From assembly GCA_003215895.1 (NCBI GenBank), contig QCJR01000001.1, forward strand, positions 1 through 64,000: DNA of 64,000 nt, in the 5' to 3' direction. This DNA comes from Prochlorococcus sp. AG-409-D14 (GTDB taxonomy: Bacteria; Cyanobacteriota; Cyanobacteriia; PCC-6307; Cyanobiaceae). The position numbers and the translations under genes were made by a program. Positions 28,061-38,294 of the stretch are shown here, in pieces. How positions within the stretch are numbered: position 1 is the first letter of the stretch; each line of letters opens with the position of its first letter. The notes under the pieces were generated by a model. It saw nothing but the letters and a program-made list of their open reading frames with translations, made no database searches and had not been told where the DNA came from.

Positions 28061-29032
28061 ATGACTAAGAAAAAAATTGGGATTGGTTTTGGAACTTGGG
28101 CATGGGGAAATAAGCTTGTTTGGGACTATAAAGCTGAAACAGATGATATTTTACTTAAAAAGACTTTTTTTGAGGCAATAGATGGGGGATTAGATCTTGT
28201 TGACAGCGCAGATTCATATGGCACTGGGAGTTTATTTGGACGAAGCGAAAAGCTGATAGGCGATTTCCTAGAAGAGTTACCCAAGAGAAAGCTTAAGAAA
28301 ATTACTATCGCAACAAAGCTTGCACCCTTTCCATGGAGAATTGGTCGCAATGGTCTAAATAAAGCTTTTAAAGCAAGTAATCAGCGTCTGAAAGGGAATA
28401 TGACAAGAGTACAACTTCATTGGAGTACTTACCGCTATGCACCTTGGCAAGAAGAGCAATTACTAAATGGACTAGGAGATTTATACGAAGAAGGTTTAAT
28501 TCAAGAAATTGGTCTATCTAATACTGGTCCCAAAAGACTAAATTTTTTGTTCCAAAAGATGAAAAAAAGAGGAATTAAAATTAATAGTGTACAAATGCAA
28601 CTTTCGTTATTAACAAAACCATCTGTAGAAAATGAAAACATCAAAAATATATGTCATGAGAATGAAATTGAATATTTAGCTTATAGTCCATTAGGCCTTG
28701 GAATCCTAACAGTTCCACCTGATAAATCTCATAATCCTAAAACATTCTTACGACAAAAATTATTCCAAAGGATACTTCCAAAAACTATAGAATTGAGAAC
28801 ATTACTAACTGATATTGGGAAAAAGTATTCAGCGTCCCAAGCACAAGTTGCAATAAATTGGGTAAGGTCTCATGGAGCCAAACCAATTGTCGGTATTCGT
28901 AATCCACTTCAAGCCAAAGATGTGATTTCTGCACTTAATTGGTCTTTAACTAAAAGTGAAAAAAAAAGTCTGGATTTTTACAGGAATAAATGTCTAGCAA
29001 ATATGCCTCAAAACCCTTTCACGAGTCCCTAA
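28061..29032 (+). CDS. aldo/keto reductase
   Basis: A 323-residue AKR-superfamily NADPH oxidoreductase with the TIM-barrel pattern. The catalytic tetrad is visible: Asp and Tyr in DSADSYG, Lys in IATKLAP and His in QLHWST. The cofactor-binding end shows KPIVGIRNPLQAKD. The substrate cannot be assigned; cyanobacterial members are usually annotated only to family level. The ATG at 28061 is used. It is convergent with the 210-residue hypothetical gene, with a 7-bp gap. Confidence 0.88.
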   Translation: MTKKKIGIGFGTWAWGNKLVWDYKAETDDILLKKTFFEAIDGGLDLVDSADSYGTGSLFGRSEKLIGDFLEELPKRKLKKITIATKLAPFPWRIGRNGLNKAFKASNQRLKGNMTRVQLHWSTYRYAPWQEEQLLNGLGDLYEEGLIQEIGLSNTGPKRLNFLFQKMKKRGIKINSVQMQLSLLTKPSVENENIKNICHENEIEYLAYSPLGLGILTVPPDKSHNPKTFLRQKLFQRILPKTIELRTLLTDIGKKYSASQAQVAINWVRSHGAKPIVGIRNPLQAKDVISALNWSLTKSEKKSLDFYRNKCLANMPQNPFTSP

Positions 29033-29039
29033 TAAGAAT

Positions 29040-29672
29040 TCAAGTATCAGGGCTGACAATAACCTTCATTGAATCTGAGGAAGTAGGAAGGCTAATCACT
29101 TTTGCTGGTGGAATTGGCTGTGAATTTGTGCTTTTTTGAATTATTTCTTTCTCAGGCTCTTTCTCGTCTTTAGCACAAGCTTCTAAAGCTTCTCTCAACA
29201 ACGAGTCAAAGGTTGCACCTGGCAATCTATGCCTAGCGACCTCAAGGAAAGTGAGTGGTAAAGACTCTGATGCCGCATCTTTTAATGCAGGATTATTTTT
29301 TCTATGCTCTTGTTCGTCCTGAATGGCTCGAATAAATCTGAGAGTGACTTCATGCTTAGTAGATGCTTTAATCAAAGTATCGTTATCTCTTTGCTCATTA
29401 GTTACTTCTTGTTCTAAGTCATTAATTCTGCTCTCCAAACTGGTAAGCACTTCATCAGCTTCTTTCCCAATGTGTGCAAGTTGTCCGTCAGACAAGTTTG
29501 GCAAATCAGCTACGTAAACCTTTCCATGATCTCTAAGGGTTAAAAAAGTTGGTCTTGGACCACTATTTGGTCGCATAGAAGATTCTGATTGACCTCCCAA
29601 AGGCTTTCTAGGAGGTGTTGGACCTGCAGAACTTCTCCTACGCGTTAGACGCTGTTGATTTTCAAAAGGCAT
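29040..29672 (-). CDS. coiled-coil hypothetical protein of cyanobacterial type
   Basis: A 210-residue soluble protein that I do not recognise. The first 40 residues are Pro/Ser/Arg-rich and probably disordered. A compact segment DHGKVYVADLPNLSDGQLAHIGKEADEVL follows, then a coiled-coil stretch (about 75-120), and the C-terminal 40 residues are again low-complexity. The layout suggests an adaptor or scaffold rather than an enzyme. It is convergent with the aldo/keto reductase gene. The ATG at 29672 is the only sensible start. Confidence 0.72.
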   Translation of the reverse strand: MPFENQQRLTRRRSSAGPTPPRKPLGGQSESSMRPNSGPRPTFLTLRDHGKVYVADLPNLSDGQLAHIGKEADEVLTSLESRINDLEQEVTNEQRDNDTLIKASTKHEVTLRFIRAIQDEQEHRKNNPALKDAASESLPLTFLEVARHRLPGATFDSLLREALEACAKDEKEPEKEIIQKSTNSQPIPPAKVISLPTSSDSMKVIVSPDT

Positions 29673-29834
29673 AGAGCTAATTAAGATCTAACTTCGCATT
29701 ACCCGAACTAATATCCGGCTTGCGTTTTTTTACATCTTACTGTTTTTTTAGCGTTATAGAAAATCTTTTTTAACCTTAATTGAATTTGTTCAAAAACCTG
29801 TACTACAGAATTTTGTAAAACTACGCCTGCAACC

Positions 29835-30875
29835 TCAGCTAGGTATTCCAGAAATATCGACGTGCTTTGTATTATTCTTACTTTCAATAACTTGACCTAT
29901 ATTCCAAGCTTCAAAATCGTTTACTAAACATATTTCTAAAACAGAATTAACTTCATTTTTAGGAACAATTAGACAAAAACCTATACCCATATTAAAAGTA
30001 TTCCAAAGATCAATTTCAGGAATATCTCCGGCATTTTTTAACCAATTAAAAATTTCAGTTATTTCCCAACTAGTTATATCTATGTAAGGTGACAGTCCAG
30101 AGGGGAAAATTCTAGGGAGATTCTCTGGCAAACCTCCACCTGTAATATGCGTCATTCCATGTATTGGTAAATTTTCTCTCAACAATATCTCAACAAGTTG
30201 AACATAAATTGCTGTTGGTTCCAGCAAAGTTTGAATCAAGTTCCTTTTATCTTTCCCAAAAAGAGTATTTTCATCCACATTCGCCATAGAAAGAACTTTA
30301 CGAACAAGACTAAAACCATTGCTATGAACGCCTTTACTTTTGATCCCAATGATCTGATCTTCACAATTAATTTTCGTGCCGTCTATTAAGTGATGATTTT
30401 CAACGATCCCAACACAAAAACCTGCTAAGTCATATCTTCCACTGGGATAAAAACCTGGCATTTCAGCAGTTTCGCCTCCCAAGAGAGAACAATCTGATTG
30501 ACAACAGCCTTCTGCAACCCCCTCTATCACTTCAGACAAAGCATCAGGAGTCAAAGTTCCGCTTGCAATGTAATCAAGAAAAAATAAAGGTCGAGCCCCA
30601 TTAGTGATTACATCATTGACGCACATTGCAACCAGATCTATCCCAACTCCAAAATGACGACCATATTGCTGAGCTAATTCTAATTTTGTCCCAACACCAT
30701 CTGTCCCAGATACCAAGACTGGACTTTCATAGCCTTTTGGAATTCTTATACATCCTCCAAAACCTCCTAAGCCACCAATGACCTCACTTTTATGAGTTTT
30801 TTCAACGCATGATTTAATTCTCTCCACAAAGGCTCTTCCAGCAGTAACATCAACTCCCGCAGTTTTGTAATCCAT
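29835..30875 (-). CDS. purM: phosphoribosylformylglycinamidine cyclo-ligase
   Basis: A 346-residue AIR synthetase, the fifth step of purine synthesis. N-terminal [13 protein letters not shown], the loop [10 protein letters not shown], the [13 protein letters not shown] stretch and [20 protein letters not shown] residues ([13 protein letters not shown]) are all present. The open frame runs to 30926, but I start at ATG 30875 because [10 protein letters not shown] is the family beginning and the upstream 17 residues have no counterpart. It is divergent from panC-cmk, with about 110 bp between starts. Confidence 0.95.
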   Translation of the reverse strand: MDYKTAGVDVTAGRAFVERIKSCVEKTHKSEVIGGLGGFGGCIRIPKGYESPVLVSGTDGVGTKLELAQQYGRHFGVGIDLVAMCVNDVITNGARPLFFLDYIASGTLTPDALSEVIEGVAEGCCQSDCSLLGGETAEMPGFYPSGRYDLAGFCVGIVENHHLIDGTKINCEDQIIGIKSKGVHSNGFSLVRKVLSMANVDENTLFGKDKRNLIQTLLEPTAIYVQLVEILLRENLPIHGMTHITGGGLPENLPRIFPSGLSPYIDITSWEITEIFNWLKNAGDIPEIDLWNTFNMGIGFCLIVPKNEVNSVLEICLVNDFEAWNIGQVIESKNNTKHVDISGIPS

Positions 30876-30983
30876 CAGTAAAAAGCTTTCTTTTTCAAAA
30901 GATATGAACCCTAATATGCAATCCATATGGGCTCATTATGCAATCAACTTATTTCATTTCAATCATAAGTTGATGAAATTAAT

Positions 30984-32546
30984 TTGTTTACCAACATAGT
31001 GGTGAAAAAAATCTTCCACACTAATGCTGAATTAAATGATTGGCTTAGTGAACAAAATTCAGCAATAATTTTCATCCCTACCATGGGAGGACTTCATACT
31101 GGACATCAATATTTAATTAAGAAAGCAAAAGAAAGAAAAACTAAAAAGCAGATTATTCTTGTAAGTATTTTTATAAATCCTTTGCAATTTGGTAAGGATG
31201 AAGACTTCAAAAAATATCCCAGAAATTTAAGCAAAGATTCTGAATTAGCTTTTAATGCAGGAGCAAATGCAATTTGGGCTCCGGATTATTTTGAGGTTTT
31301 TCCTGGAGGAGAAAATTCACATTTTAAAATTCAAGTTCCTCAAACATTACACAATCAATTATGCGGTGCAGAGAGAGTAGGGCATTTTGATGGAGTTGCA
31401 ACAGTTATTATTCGTCTGATAAGAATTATCAGACCTGAGAAACTAATCCTAGGAGAAAAAGATTGGCAACAGTTGATTATTATTAGAAGTCTATTTCAAG
31501 AACTATCCATACCTATAAAAATTGAATCCTATCCCACGGTAAGAGACCAAAGTGGATTTGCTTATAGTTCTAGGAATTCTTATCTGAGCGATTCTGAAAG
31601 AGCAAATGCTCAATCATTACCTAATGCAATCAAAGAAGCAAAAACAGAATTTCATAAAGAAAAAGTAATAAATCTCACAAAAATAGCTTCTATACTTAAA
31701 GACAACAATTTAAAAATAGAATATCTAAAAATTGTAGATCCTTTCTCATTAAAAGAAACAGAAAATCTAAATAGACTATGCCTTTTGGCGGCCGCAGTAA
31801 AATGTGGGTCTACGAGGATAATTGATCACGCTTTTCTTATGCAACAAAAACCAATTATTGCGATTGATGGTCCAGCTGGTGCTGGAAAAAGCACAGTAAC
31901 TAAGGCATTTGCTAAAAAACTTGGTTTTATATATTTAGATACTGGCGCGATGTATCGTGCTGTAACTTGGTTAATCATAAGCAATTCGATTGATCCCACT
32001 GACCAAGCAGAAGTCAAAAATATCTTGAAAGATGCAAAATTAGAATTTAAAAACTCAAGTATTTTTGCACAAAAAATATTCATAAATAATATTGACGTAA
32101 CAGAGAAGATACGATCCCCAGAAGTGACTTCGATGGTTTCTGAAATTGCCAAACAACAATTTGTCAGAGAATTACTTACGCGAAAGCAACAAGTAATTGG
32201 GAATGATGGGGGCTTAGTTGCAGAGGGAAGAGACATAGGCACAGCAGTATTTCCAAATGCAGATGTAAAAATTTTTCTTACTGCCTCTCCAGCAGAAAGA
32301 GCAAAAAGAAGAGCTCTTGACTTAAAAAAAAGAGGTTATGATTTCACCAGCATCGAAGTTCTTGAACAAGAAATTAAAGAAAGAGATAAAAAAGATAGTG
32401 AAAGAAAAATTGCTCCTTTAAAAAAAGCTAAAGATGCAATAGAGCTAGTGTCAGACGGTATGAATATTGAAGATGTATTAACTGAACTAATTTATATTTT
32501 CAGATCAAGGATTCCAGAAGAAGTCTGGCCAACTCCTAATCCATGA
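30984..32546 (+). CDS. panC/cmk: bifunctional pantoate-beta-alanine ligase / cytidylate kinase
   Basis: A 520-residue fusion. The N-terminal half is pantothenate synthetase (IFIPTMGGLHTGH adenylate motif, FINPLQFGKDEDFKKYPR). The C-terminal half, from about residue 288, is CMP kinase with P-loop IDGPAGAGKST and GRDIGTAVFP. It links coenzyme A precursor and pyrimidine nucleotide metabolism in one chain, a fusion found across cyanobacteria. The start is TTG 30984; GTG codons at 30999 and 31002 are alternatives, as the conserved core begins about 25 residues in. The 3' end overlaps the convergent phosphatase gene by 11 bp. Confidence 0.93.
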   Translation: MFTNIVVKKIFHTNAELNDWLSEQNSAIIFIPTMGGLHTGHQYLIKKAKERKTKKQIILVSIFINPLQFGKDEDFKKYPRNLSKDSELAFNAGANAIWAPDYFEVFPGGENSHFKIQVPQTLHNQLCGAERVGHFDGVATVIIRLIRIIRPEKLILGEKDWQQLIIIRSLFQELSIPIKIESYPTVRDQSGFAYSSRNSYLSDSERANAQSLPNAIKEAKTEFHKEKVINLTKIASILKDNNLKIEYLKIVDPFSLKETENLNRLCLLAAAVKCGSTRIIDHAFLMQQKPIIAIDGPAGAGKSTVTKAFAKKLGFIYLDTGAMYRAVTWLIISNSIDPTDQAEVKNILKDAKLEFKNSSIFAQKIFINNIDVTEKIRSPEVTSMVSEIAKQQFVRELLTRKQQVIGNDGGLVAEGRDIGTAVFPNADVKIFLTASPAERAKRRALDLKKRGYDFTSIEVLEQEIKERDKKDSERKIAPLKKAKDAIELVSDGMNIEDVLTELIYIFRSRIPEEVWPTPNP

Positions 32547-33009
32547 GACTATCTATTAATCCTTCTATAGCATCATCAAGTAAATCCATAACCTTATCGA
32601 ATCCATTTTGACCTCCATAATAAGGATCAGGGACTTCTTCTAATTGAAAGTTTTTTGAGTAACCTAGAATAAGTTTTATTTTAGTATTTACCGGATTATT
32701 ATGATCTTTAGTTAATGATTTAACAGCATCTAGATTATCTTTATCCATAACAAGAATCTCATCAAATTCATATAAATCATTGACTTCAATTTGTCTAGAT
32801 CTACTGGTCAGCTCTATTCCCCTTGATAATGCTGTTGCGCGCATTCTTTGATCAGGAAGATTTCCTACATGCCAACTCCCAGTCCCTGCAGAATCAACTA
32901 CAAACAATTTTTCTAAATCTCTCTCTTTAATTTTTTGATTAAAAATTCCTTCCGCGACAGGAGAACGACAAATATTTCCCAAGCAAACAAAGAGAATTTT
33001 TTTTACCAT
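32536..33009 (-). CDS. low-molecular-weight protein tyrosine phosphatase family protein
   Basis: A 157-residue protein with the LMW-PTP P-loop near the N-terminus: Cys9 and Arg15-Ser16 in CLGNICRSP, and the general-acid Asp in EVPDPYYGG. All catalytic residues are present. It could dephosphorylate protein tyrosines, for example in polysaccharide export, but no kinase lies near. It follows pebB by 10 bp on the same strand and ends inside the 3' end of panC-cmk. Arsenate reductase activity is a less likely alternative. Confidence 0.88.
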   Translation of the reverse strand: MVKKILFVCLGNICRSPVAEGIFNQKIKERDLEKLFVVDSAGTGSWHVGNLPDQRMRATALSRGIELTSRSRQIEVNDLYEFDEILVMDKDNLDAVKSLTKDHNNPVNTKIKLILGYSKNFQLEEVPDPYYGGQNGFDKVMDLLDDAIEGLIDSLMD

Positions 33010-33019
33010 TTTTTTGTCT

Positions 33020-33796
33020 TTATTTTAGATCAAAAAGAATGTTATTTATATAGCTTTCAGTCCATTGCTCTCCAAAATAGCCTCTTAACATACCTCTTGC
33101 AGGATCTTTTTTAGCCCTATATCTCATATATTGTTTCTGACCATTTAACAGTTTCAAAGATCTTTCCTTAGAAATTATTTTTGCATCTCCCAACAAATCC
33201 AAGAAATAATTCAAGTATTCATCAAAAGCAGGTTTAATTATCTGACTAATTAATTTGTCACCTTCTTCTCCTAATGGAATTTTAGACCAAAGAAAAGCTG
33301 GAGAAAAATATTGTCTAGCATCAGAAGGTATATCACCTCCCAATGGAAGTTTAGATTGCCAATGAGCATGTATAGGTTTTAATTTATTCCATACATGTTG
33401 AGTATGATTTATATCATCTTTTAACGCCGGTTGAAGGTCTAATGCAATAAGATGTCCAGTTGGTAGTGTTACGAAATCGGCTCCAAAAAAAGGCAGATCA
33501 TAATTATTCAGAGGTGAAATTACCAAATTCATGACAGAAGTGATTTCACCAGCCTGCAAGCAAGCACATCTAGCCTGTCGTATTTTTTCAGTCTTTAGAC
33601 CCCATGTTTCCAAAATAACTTTTTTAGGATTAGAACTTGAACCAAAAAAAGATTCTCTAATAAGAAAATCGTTATCTATTGGATAAGGTCTAGGTTGAAA
33701 AATAGAAAACGCCTTAATAGTTTCATCTAAGAAATAAGCCCAACGCCAATTACTTATTGAAATTGGTTGAAGACTATTATTACGAATACTTTGCAT
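33020..33796 (-). CDS. pebB: phycoerythrobilin:ferredoxin oxidoreductase
   Basis: A 258-residue ferredoxin-dependent bilin reductase that converts 15,16-dihydrobiliverdin to phycoerythrobilin. The central FGADFVTLPTGHLIALDLQPAL region carries the conserved bilin-binding acids, and a WGLKTEKIRQARCACLQAG stretch is PebB-like. It follows pebA by 13 bp in the order ho1, pebA, pebB, so the pathway steps are encoded in order. In Prochlorococcus the product serves the residual phycoerythrin or other bilin binding. Confidence 0.92.
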   Translation of the reverse strand: MQSIRNNSLQPISISNWRWAYFLDETIKAFSIFQPRPYPIDNDFLIRESFFGSSSNPKKVILETWGLKTEKIRQARCACLQAGEITSVMNLVISPLNNYDLPFFGADFVTLPTGHLIALDLQPALKDDINHTQHVWNKLKPIHAHWQSKLPLGGDIPSDARQYFSPAFLWSKIPLGEEGDKLISQIIKPAFDEYLNYFLDLLGDAKIISKERSLKLLNGQKQYMRYRAKKDPARGMLRGYFGEQWTESYINNILFDLK

Positions 33797-33809
33797 ATAA
33801 AAACTAAAC

Positions 33810-34526
33810 TTAAGAATGAATGTTTTCTAGGCTTAAAGGAAATAAAAATTCATTCATATATTTCTCTGACCATTCTTTGCCAAAAAAGCCAGAAAATAAA
33901 CCATGAGCAGGATCTTTTTCAGCACTATATTTATCATAGTCTACATGCAATAAGCGGATATCTTGAGATTTAATATAATTTTCATTAGCTTTAGATAAAT
34001 CAAGATTTTCCCAATAATATTTAAGAAAAGAGCTAAAAATTTTTGGTAAACTATTTTTAGCTTCAAAATCACCCCCTTTACAAAATAAAGCCCATGGTGA
34101 GAAGTACTTACTTGGATCATATATATTACTTTGCATATCAGAATTAAAATCATTAAAGGATTTTTTAAGGCTTTTCAAGCCATCAAAATATCGGTCTAAA
34201 TATTCTTTATCTTGAACAAGAGGCTGAAAATCAAGAATAGCAACTAGCTTTTGTTTTTTTTCAAACCACAAAAGGTCAATACCCATAATTGGCATATCAT
34301 TTTTTTCATTAGGATATGCAACTGAATTTAATACCTGAAGACGGTCTCCCGCATCCAGTCTGGTTACTCTCCATCTTCGAAATTCAGGGACATCCCATAA
34401 CCAACTATTCAGTTTATAACTGCCTTTTTTAGAAATGCATTCACAAAATTCATTCGGAACAAACAACTTCTTACCGCCATGTTCAAGAATATTTTTTGTC
34501 AACTCACTTAAAAGATCGTCAAACAT
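33810..34526 (-). CDS. pebA: 15,16-dihydrobiliverdin:ferredoxin oxidoreductase
   Basis: A 238-residue member of the same bilin reductase family, acting on biliverdin first. It shows MGIDLLWF and VAILDFQPLV, the paired strands that hold the substrate, and a C-terminal HGLFSGFFGKEWSEKYMNEF typical of PebA/PebB. Assignment as PebA rather than PebB rests on length, the N-terminal sequence and gene order. The gap to the ho1 stop is about 145 bp, so pebA-pebB may also have their own promoter. The gap contains a run of about 12 adenines. Confidence 0.92.
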   Translation of the reverse strand: MFDDLLSELTKNILEHGGKKLFVPNEFCECISKKGSYKLNSWLWDVPEFRRWRVTRLDAGDRLQVLNSVAYPNEKNDMPIMGIDLLWFEKKQKLVAILDFQPLVQDKEYLDRYFDGLKSLKKSFNDFNSDMQSNIYDPSKYFSPWALFCKGGDFEAKNSLPKIFSSFLKYYWENLDLSKANENYIKSQDIRLLHVDYDKYSAEKDPAHGLFSGFFGKEWSEKYMNEFLFPLSLENIHS

Positions 34527-34671
34527 ATACCTTCATCTCCCTAGAAAATTTAACATTTACTCTCACTTAAAGTAATTGAATCAGTAAAAAAAAAAAATAC
34601 AAAACTTTTAAATTATCTTAATAGATACTGAATATAAATAAAGCAATAGTCTTGAAAAAATATTAATTTCA

Positions 34672-35379
34672 TTACTCTGTGCTACCTTTTCGCTTTTTAT
34701 TTGAAAAGAATCTAAATAAAACTGTTCCTATGGCAGCAATTAAATTTCCTTCCAATTCATTAAAAATATTCATATTATATTTAAAAGATCTATTAGCCTC
34801 TTCAATAATTGAATCTGCTATCTTTTGGTCAATTGGAAGATTATCTAAGGTATTTCGATACTTGATTTTAAATTCTTTTTCATCTCTTATTTCCTCAAAA
34901 ATATAAAAGCTAAGTCCCTCATCACTAGAGAGATTCATAGCCTTTTTCGTGATGGTTTTCAAAAGTTGTCCCCCCGACAAGTCACCTATGTATCTGCTGT
35001 AATGATGGCCAATTAAGAGTTCAGGATTATTTTTGGAAATTTCTCTAATTCTTGCTTCATACTCAACAGCTGGCTTAGATGGTTTTGCCAACTCAGACCA
35101 CTTACTCCCAAAGTAGAACGACAAATCTTCTTCTAGTTTTTCCTTACGAAAAAGCTCTTTAAAACCAATTGGAGAAATTATTGGATGAGAGTTTTCACAA
35201 AGTTTTTCTATCTCTTCCTCCATCGCAGAGTAAACAAAATACAAATCAGCTAATAAATTTCTGTATGAGGATTTGTCAACTACTCCCTTGAGAAAACAAC
35301 TTATAAAACCTGTATTTTCAGCCATCGTATGAGACTTTTTAGTCCCTTCACGAAGTTGCCTAGCCAAGGCTACTGACAT
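34672..35379 (-). CDS. ho1: heme oxygenase
   Basis: A 235-residue biliverdin-producing heme oxygenase. The proximal heme ligand is His17 (REGTKKSHTMAE), and the distal helix has YIGDLSGGQLL with its conserved glycines. It opens heme to biliverdin IX-alpha, the substrate of PebA, which is encoded next on the same strand. The C-terminus ends in a short basic tail (NKKRKGS). It is divergent from icd, with about 80 bp between starts. Confidence 0.95.
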   Translation of the reverse strand: MSVALARQLREGTKKSHTMAENTGFISCFLKGVVDKSSYRNLLADLYFVYSAMEEEIEKLCENSHPIISPIGFKELFRKEKLEEDLSFYFGSKWSELAKPSKPAVEYEARIREISKNNPELLIGHHYSRYIGDLSGGQLLKTITKKAMNLSSDEGLSFYIFEEIRDEKEFKIKYRNTLDNLPIDQKIADSIIEEANRSFKYNMNIFNELEGNLIAAIGTVLFRFFSNKKRKGSTE

Positions 35380-35458
35380 GAGTTCAAAATCATTTAATCA
35401 AAACTTACCACTTAGACATAAGCTCAAACATATATCTATTAATCACTGAATAAAAATT

Positions 35459-36883
35459 ATGGCAAATTTTGAAAAGCTAACTGCTCCATCAGAAGGCCAA
35501 AAAATTACTTTTGTTAATGGAAACCCCGTAGTCCCAGACCATCCAATTATTCCATTTATTAGAGGTGATGGAACAGGAATAGATATTTGGCCTGCTACAC
35601 AATTAGTAATCGATAAAGCTATAGAAAAAGCTTATGGAAACAATCGATCCATAGAATGGTTCAAAATCTATGCTGGTGATGAAGCTTGCGACTTATATGG
35701 AACTTATCAATACTTGCCAAATGATACCCTGGAGGCGATTAAAACTTACGGGATAGCAATCAAAGGGCCTCTAACCACGCCTGTAGGAGGAGGGATTAGA
35801 TCTTTAAACGTTTCTCTAAGACAGATTTTTGATTTATACTCATGCGTCAGACCTTGCAAATATTACGAAGGAACCCCAAGCCCTCATAAAAAGCCGCAAG
35901 ATTTAGATGTAATTGTTTATAGAGAAAATACTGAAGATATTTACATGGGTATTGAATGGGAATCTAATGATCCAGCATGCATCAAATTGATTGATCAACT
36001 CAATAATGAAATAATTCCAGCCAGTCAAAAGCTAAAAAACAGGAAGATTCCTAACGGAGCCGGAATAGGGATTAAACCAGTTAGCAAAAGTGGTAGTCAA
36101 CGGCATATCAGACGAGCTATTAAACATGCACTCAACCTTGAGGGGAGCAAAAGGCATGTGACCTTAGTTCATAAGGGAAACATCATGAAATTTACTGAAG
36201 GAGCTTTCAGAGATTGGGGATACGAATTAGCAACCACAGAATTCAGGAATGAATGCATAACTGAGAGAGAAAGTTGGATTTTAGACAATATAGAAAAAAA
36301 TCCCCGAATCTCCTACGAAGAGAATGCTGAATTAATTGATCCAGGTTATTCATCTTTAACAGATGAGAAAAAGAAAGCTATTTGTGATGAGGTATGTTCA
36401 GTTCTTACAAACATTGGGAGTAGTCATGGCAATGGAAAATGGAAGGATATGGTAATGGTTGATGACCGAATAGCTGATAGTATTTTTCAACAAATTCAAA
36501 CTCGTCCTCAAGAGTATTCCATACTTGCAACCCTCAATCTAAATGGTGATTACATTTCAGATGCGGCCGCTGCCATTGTTGGTGGACTGGGGATGGCACC
36601 GGGAGCAAACATTGGAGATACCGCGGCTATTTTCGAAGCCACCCATGGAACAGCTCCCAAGCATGCAGGCTTGGACAGAATCAATCCAGGTTCAGTAATA
36701 CTTAGTGGAGTGATGATGCTGGAATATTTGGGTTGGAATGAGGCAGCAAAATTAATTACAAACGGATTAAGCAAATCTATTTCAGATAAACAAGTTACTT
36801 ACGATCTCGCACGATTAATGGAACCACGCGTAGAGCCTCTTAGTTGTAGTAATTTTGCTAAATCAATTGTTGCAAGGTTTTAA
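35459..36883 (+). CDS. icd: isocitrate dehydrogenase (NADP)
   Basis: A 474-residue NADP-dependent ICDH, which makes 2-oxoglutarate, the carbon skeleton for nitrogen assimilation. The substrate-binding Ser loop GGGIRSLNVSLRQIFDLYSCVRP and the C-terminal ATHGTAPKHAGLDRINPGSVILS are typical. The longer cyanobacterial insert around NNEIIPASQKLKNR is present. The ATG at 35459 is used. It is a single gene, convergent with the DUF1537 kinase gene after a 27-bp gap. Confidence 0.97.
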   Translation: MANFEKLTAPSEGQKITFVNGNPVVPDHPIIPFIRGDGTGIDIWPATQLVIDKAIEKAYGNNRSIEWFKIYAGDEACDLYGTYQYLPNDTLEAIKTYGIAIKGPLTTPVGGGIRSLNVSLRQIFDLYSCVRPCKYYEGTPSPHKKPQDLDVIVYRENTEDIYMGIEWESNDPACIKLIDQLNNEIIPASQKLKNRKIPNGAGIGIKPVSKSGSQRHIRRAIKHALNLEGSKRHVTLVHKGNIMKFTEGAFRDWGYELATTEFRNECITERESWILDNIEKNPRISYEENAELIDPGYSSLTDEKKKAICDEVCSVLTNIGSSHGNGKWKDMVMVDDRIADSIFQQIQTRPQEYSILATLNLNGDYISDAAAAIVGGLGMAPGANIGDTAAIFEATHGTAPKHAGLDRINPGSVILSGVMMLEYLGWNEAAKLITNGLSKSISDKQVTYDLARLMEPRVEPLSCSNFAKSIVARF

Positions 36884-36910
36884 CTAAAGATTATTTAGTG
36901 TCTTCAAAAA

Positions 36911-38263
36911 TTAAGAAATTGACTCCATCAATTTGAAAGCTTCTAGCAGTTTTTTCTCATTGCCCAGATTGCCTGGAAAAGTAACTACTGGTAAATCATA
37001 TTGATCAGAGTTGCTTTTTACTATTGACAATCCTGGTAATATTTGACCTTTTAAATCTACTTGATTAAAATTAAATCCTTTCTGAAGCAAGATTTGAGTT
37101 GTAATACCTCCTTTACTAATAATATAACCTAACTGATTAGTTATTTTTCTAACTAGAATTGCCATGAATTCTGCAAGCTCCAGTCCAAAATTCATTCTTT
37201 CAGAGCAAGAAGGAAACTTCATTTCTTCTCGAGATGTATATAAAACAGGTACTTTTTTTCTACTCAAAATATCATCTATTTTCGATAATAAAATACCCTC
37301 CAGCTCTAAGATTGCCTCTTTACAATCTTCTAAAGAAAAAATATTAGCTAATTTACTGACTGGTATTTCCAAACCTTCACAGGATTTATCTTTCAATAGA
37401 ACCTCTAATTGATCTGTCGCTAATTTCACATGGGAGCCAACCATTATCAGACCTGGCTTATATTCAGACTGATTATTTTTCGATTTCAAAGATACTAAAT
37501 CTATCGTCCCTTTAGGGTTGGTTGGCAAGCCAGATAAAGAATTGATAAAGCTTGCTGCAGTTCTAAAAAGAAATCTTTTTTCTTTAGAAACTACTTTAAT
37601 AGCACGCGCAAGTGTTTCTAAATGATGAGGTAATTTAGCATCCACAACTACTGAAATATTATTTTCTAAGTTAGACAAAAAGGTTAAAAGAGATTTAAAA
37701 CCACATGTAGTATTAAAAGCCATATCTAATTGTTTAATTTCAATGTGCAAAATATTTTTCGCTTGAATCTTTCCAAAACTTTTTTCTTCAATCCATTTAG
37801 CTAAATCACTAGTAGAAAACCCAAAAATATTATCACGGCCAAAATCAGTAGTATGTACAGGTATCCCATTTAAATAATGAATACCGTTTTCAGTTGTTCT
37901 TCCACCTTCCAAAAAAGCTGGAATATGAAATGTTGCATGAAACGGTCCTAATTCTTCCGCAAGAATTTCAGGTTCCAAAACGCCATGACCACGTAATGTT
38001 GAATCACCTCTACTAATATAAAAAAAATCATCTTTGGAATAACCTTGTCTTAAAAAAAACTTCTTAATAGATGAACATATTTCTCTCGTTTTCTTAACAG
38101 CCAAAACAGAAGATAAAGATCTTGTATTCGCAAGTATAAATATCAAAGGAGAAGACTGGTTAAATACTTTCTCTAGAGTTTGTTCATCCCAATTTAATAA
38201 TAATGGACATCCATAAACAGTTTGAGATCCAGTCGGATCATCATCAAAAATAATTATTTTCAT
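36911..38263 (-). CDS. four-carbon acid sugar kinase family protein (DUF1537)
   Basis: A 450-residue protein with both halves of the four-carbon acid sugar kinase fold. The N-terminal half shows DDDPTGSQ (metal/substrate) and RGDSTLRGH; the C-terminal nucleotide-binding half shows ISKGGITTQ and LPGLSIVKS. Characterised members phosphorylate acid sugars such as threonate, erythronate or oxidised pantoate-like compounds; the substrate here is unknown. The gene lies 31 bp downstream of the FMN 2-hydroxyacid oxidase on the same strand, so the two may act on one pathway. Confidence 0.85.
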   Translation of the reverse strand: MKIIIFDDDPTGSQTVYGCPLLLNWDEQTLEKVFNQSSPLIFILANTRSLSSVLAVKKTREICSSIKKFFLRQGYSKDDFFYISRGDSTLRGHGVLEPEILAEELGPFHATFHIPAFLEGGRTTENGIHYLNGIPVHTTDFGRDNIFGFSTSDLAKWIEEKSFGKIQAKNILHIEIKQLDMAFNTTCGFKSLLTFLSNLENNISVVVDAKLPHHLETLARAIKVVSKEKRFLFRTAASFINSLSGLPTNPKGTIDLVSLKSKNNQSEYKPGLIMVGSHVKLATDQLEVLLKDKSCEGLEIPVSKLANIFSLEDCKEAILELEGILLSKIDDILSRKKVPVLYTSREEMKFPSCSERMNFGLELAEFMAILVRKITNQLGYIISKGGITTQILLQKGFNFNQVDLKGQILPGLSIVKSNSDQYDLPVVTFPGNLGNEKKLLEAFKLMESIS

Positions 38264-38294
38264 AAAAAATTAATCTATGATCTAATCAACCGAT

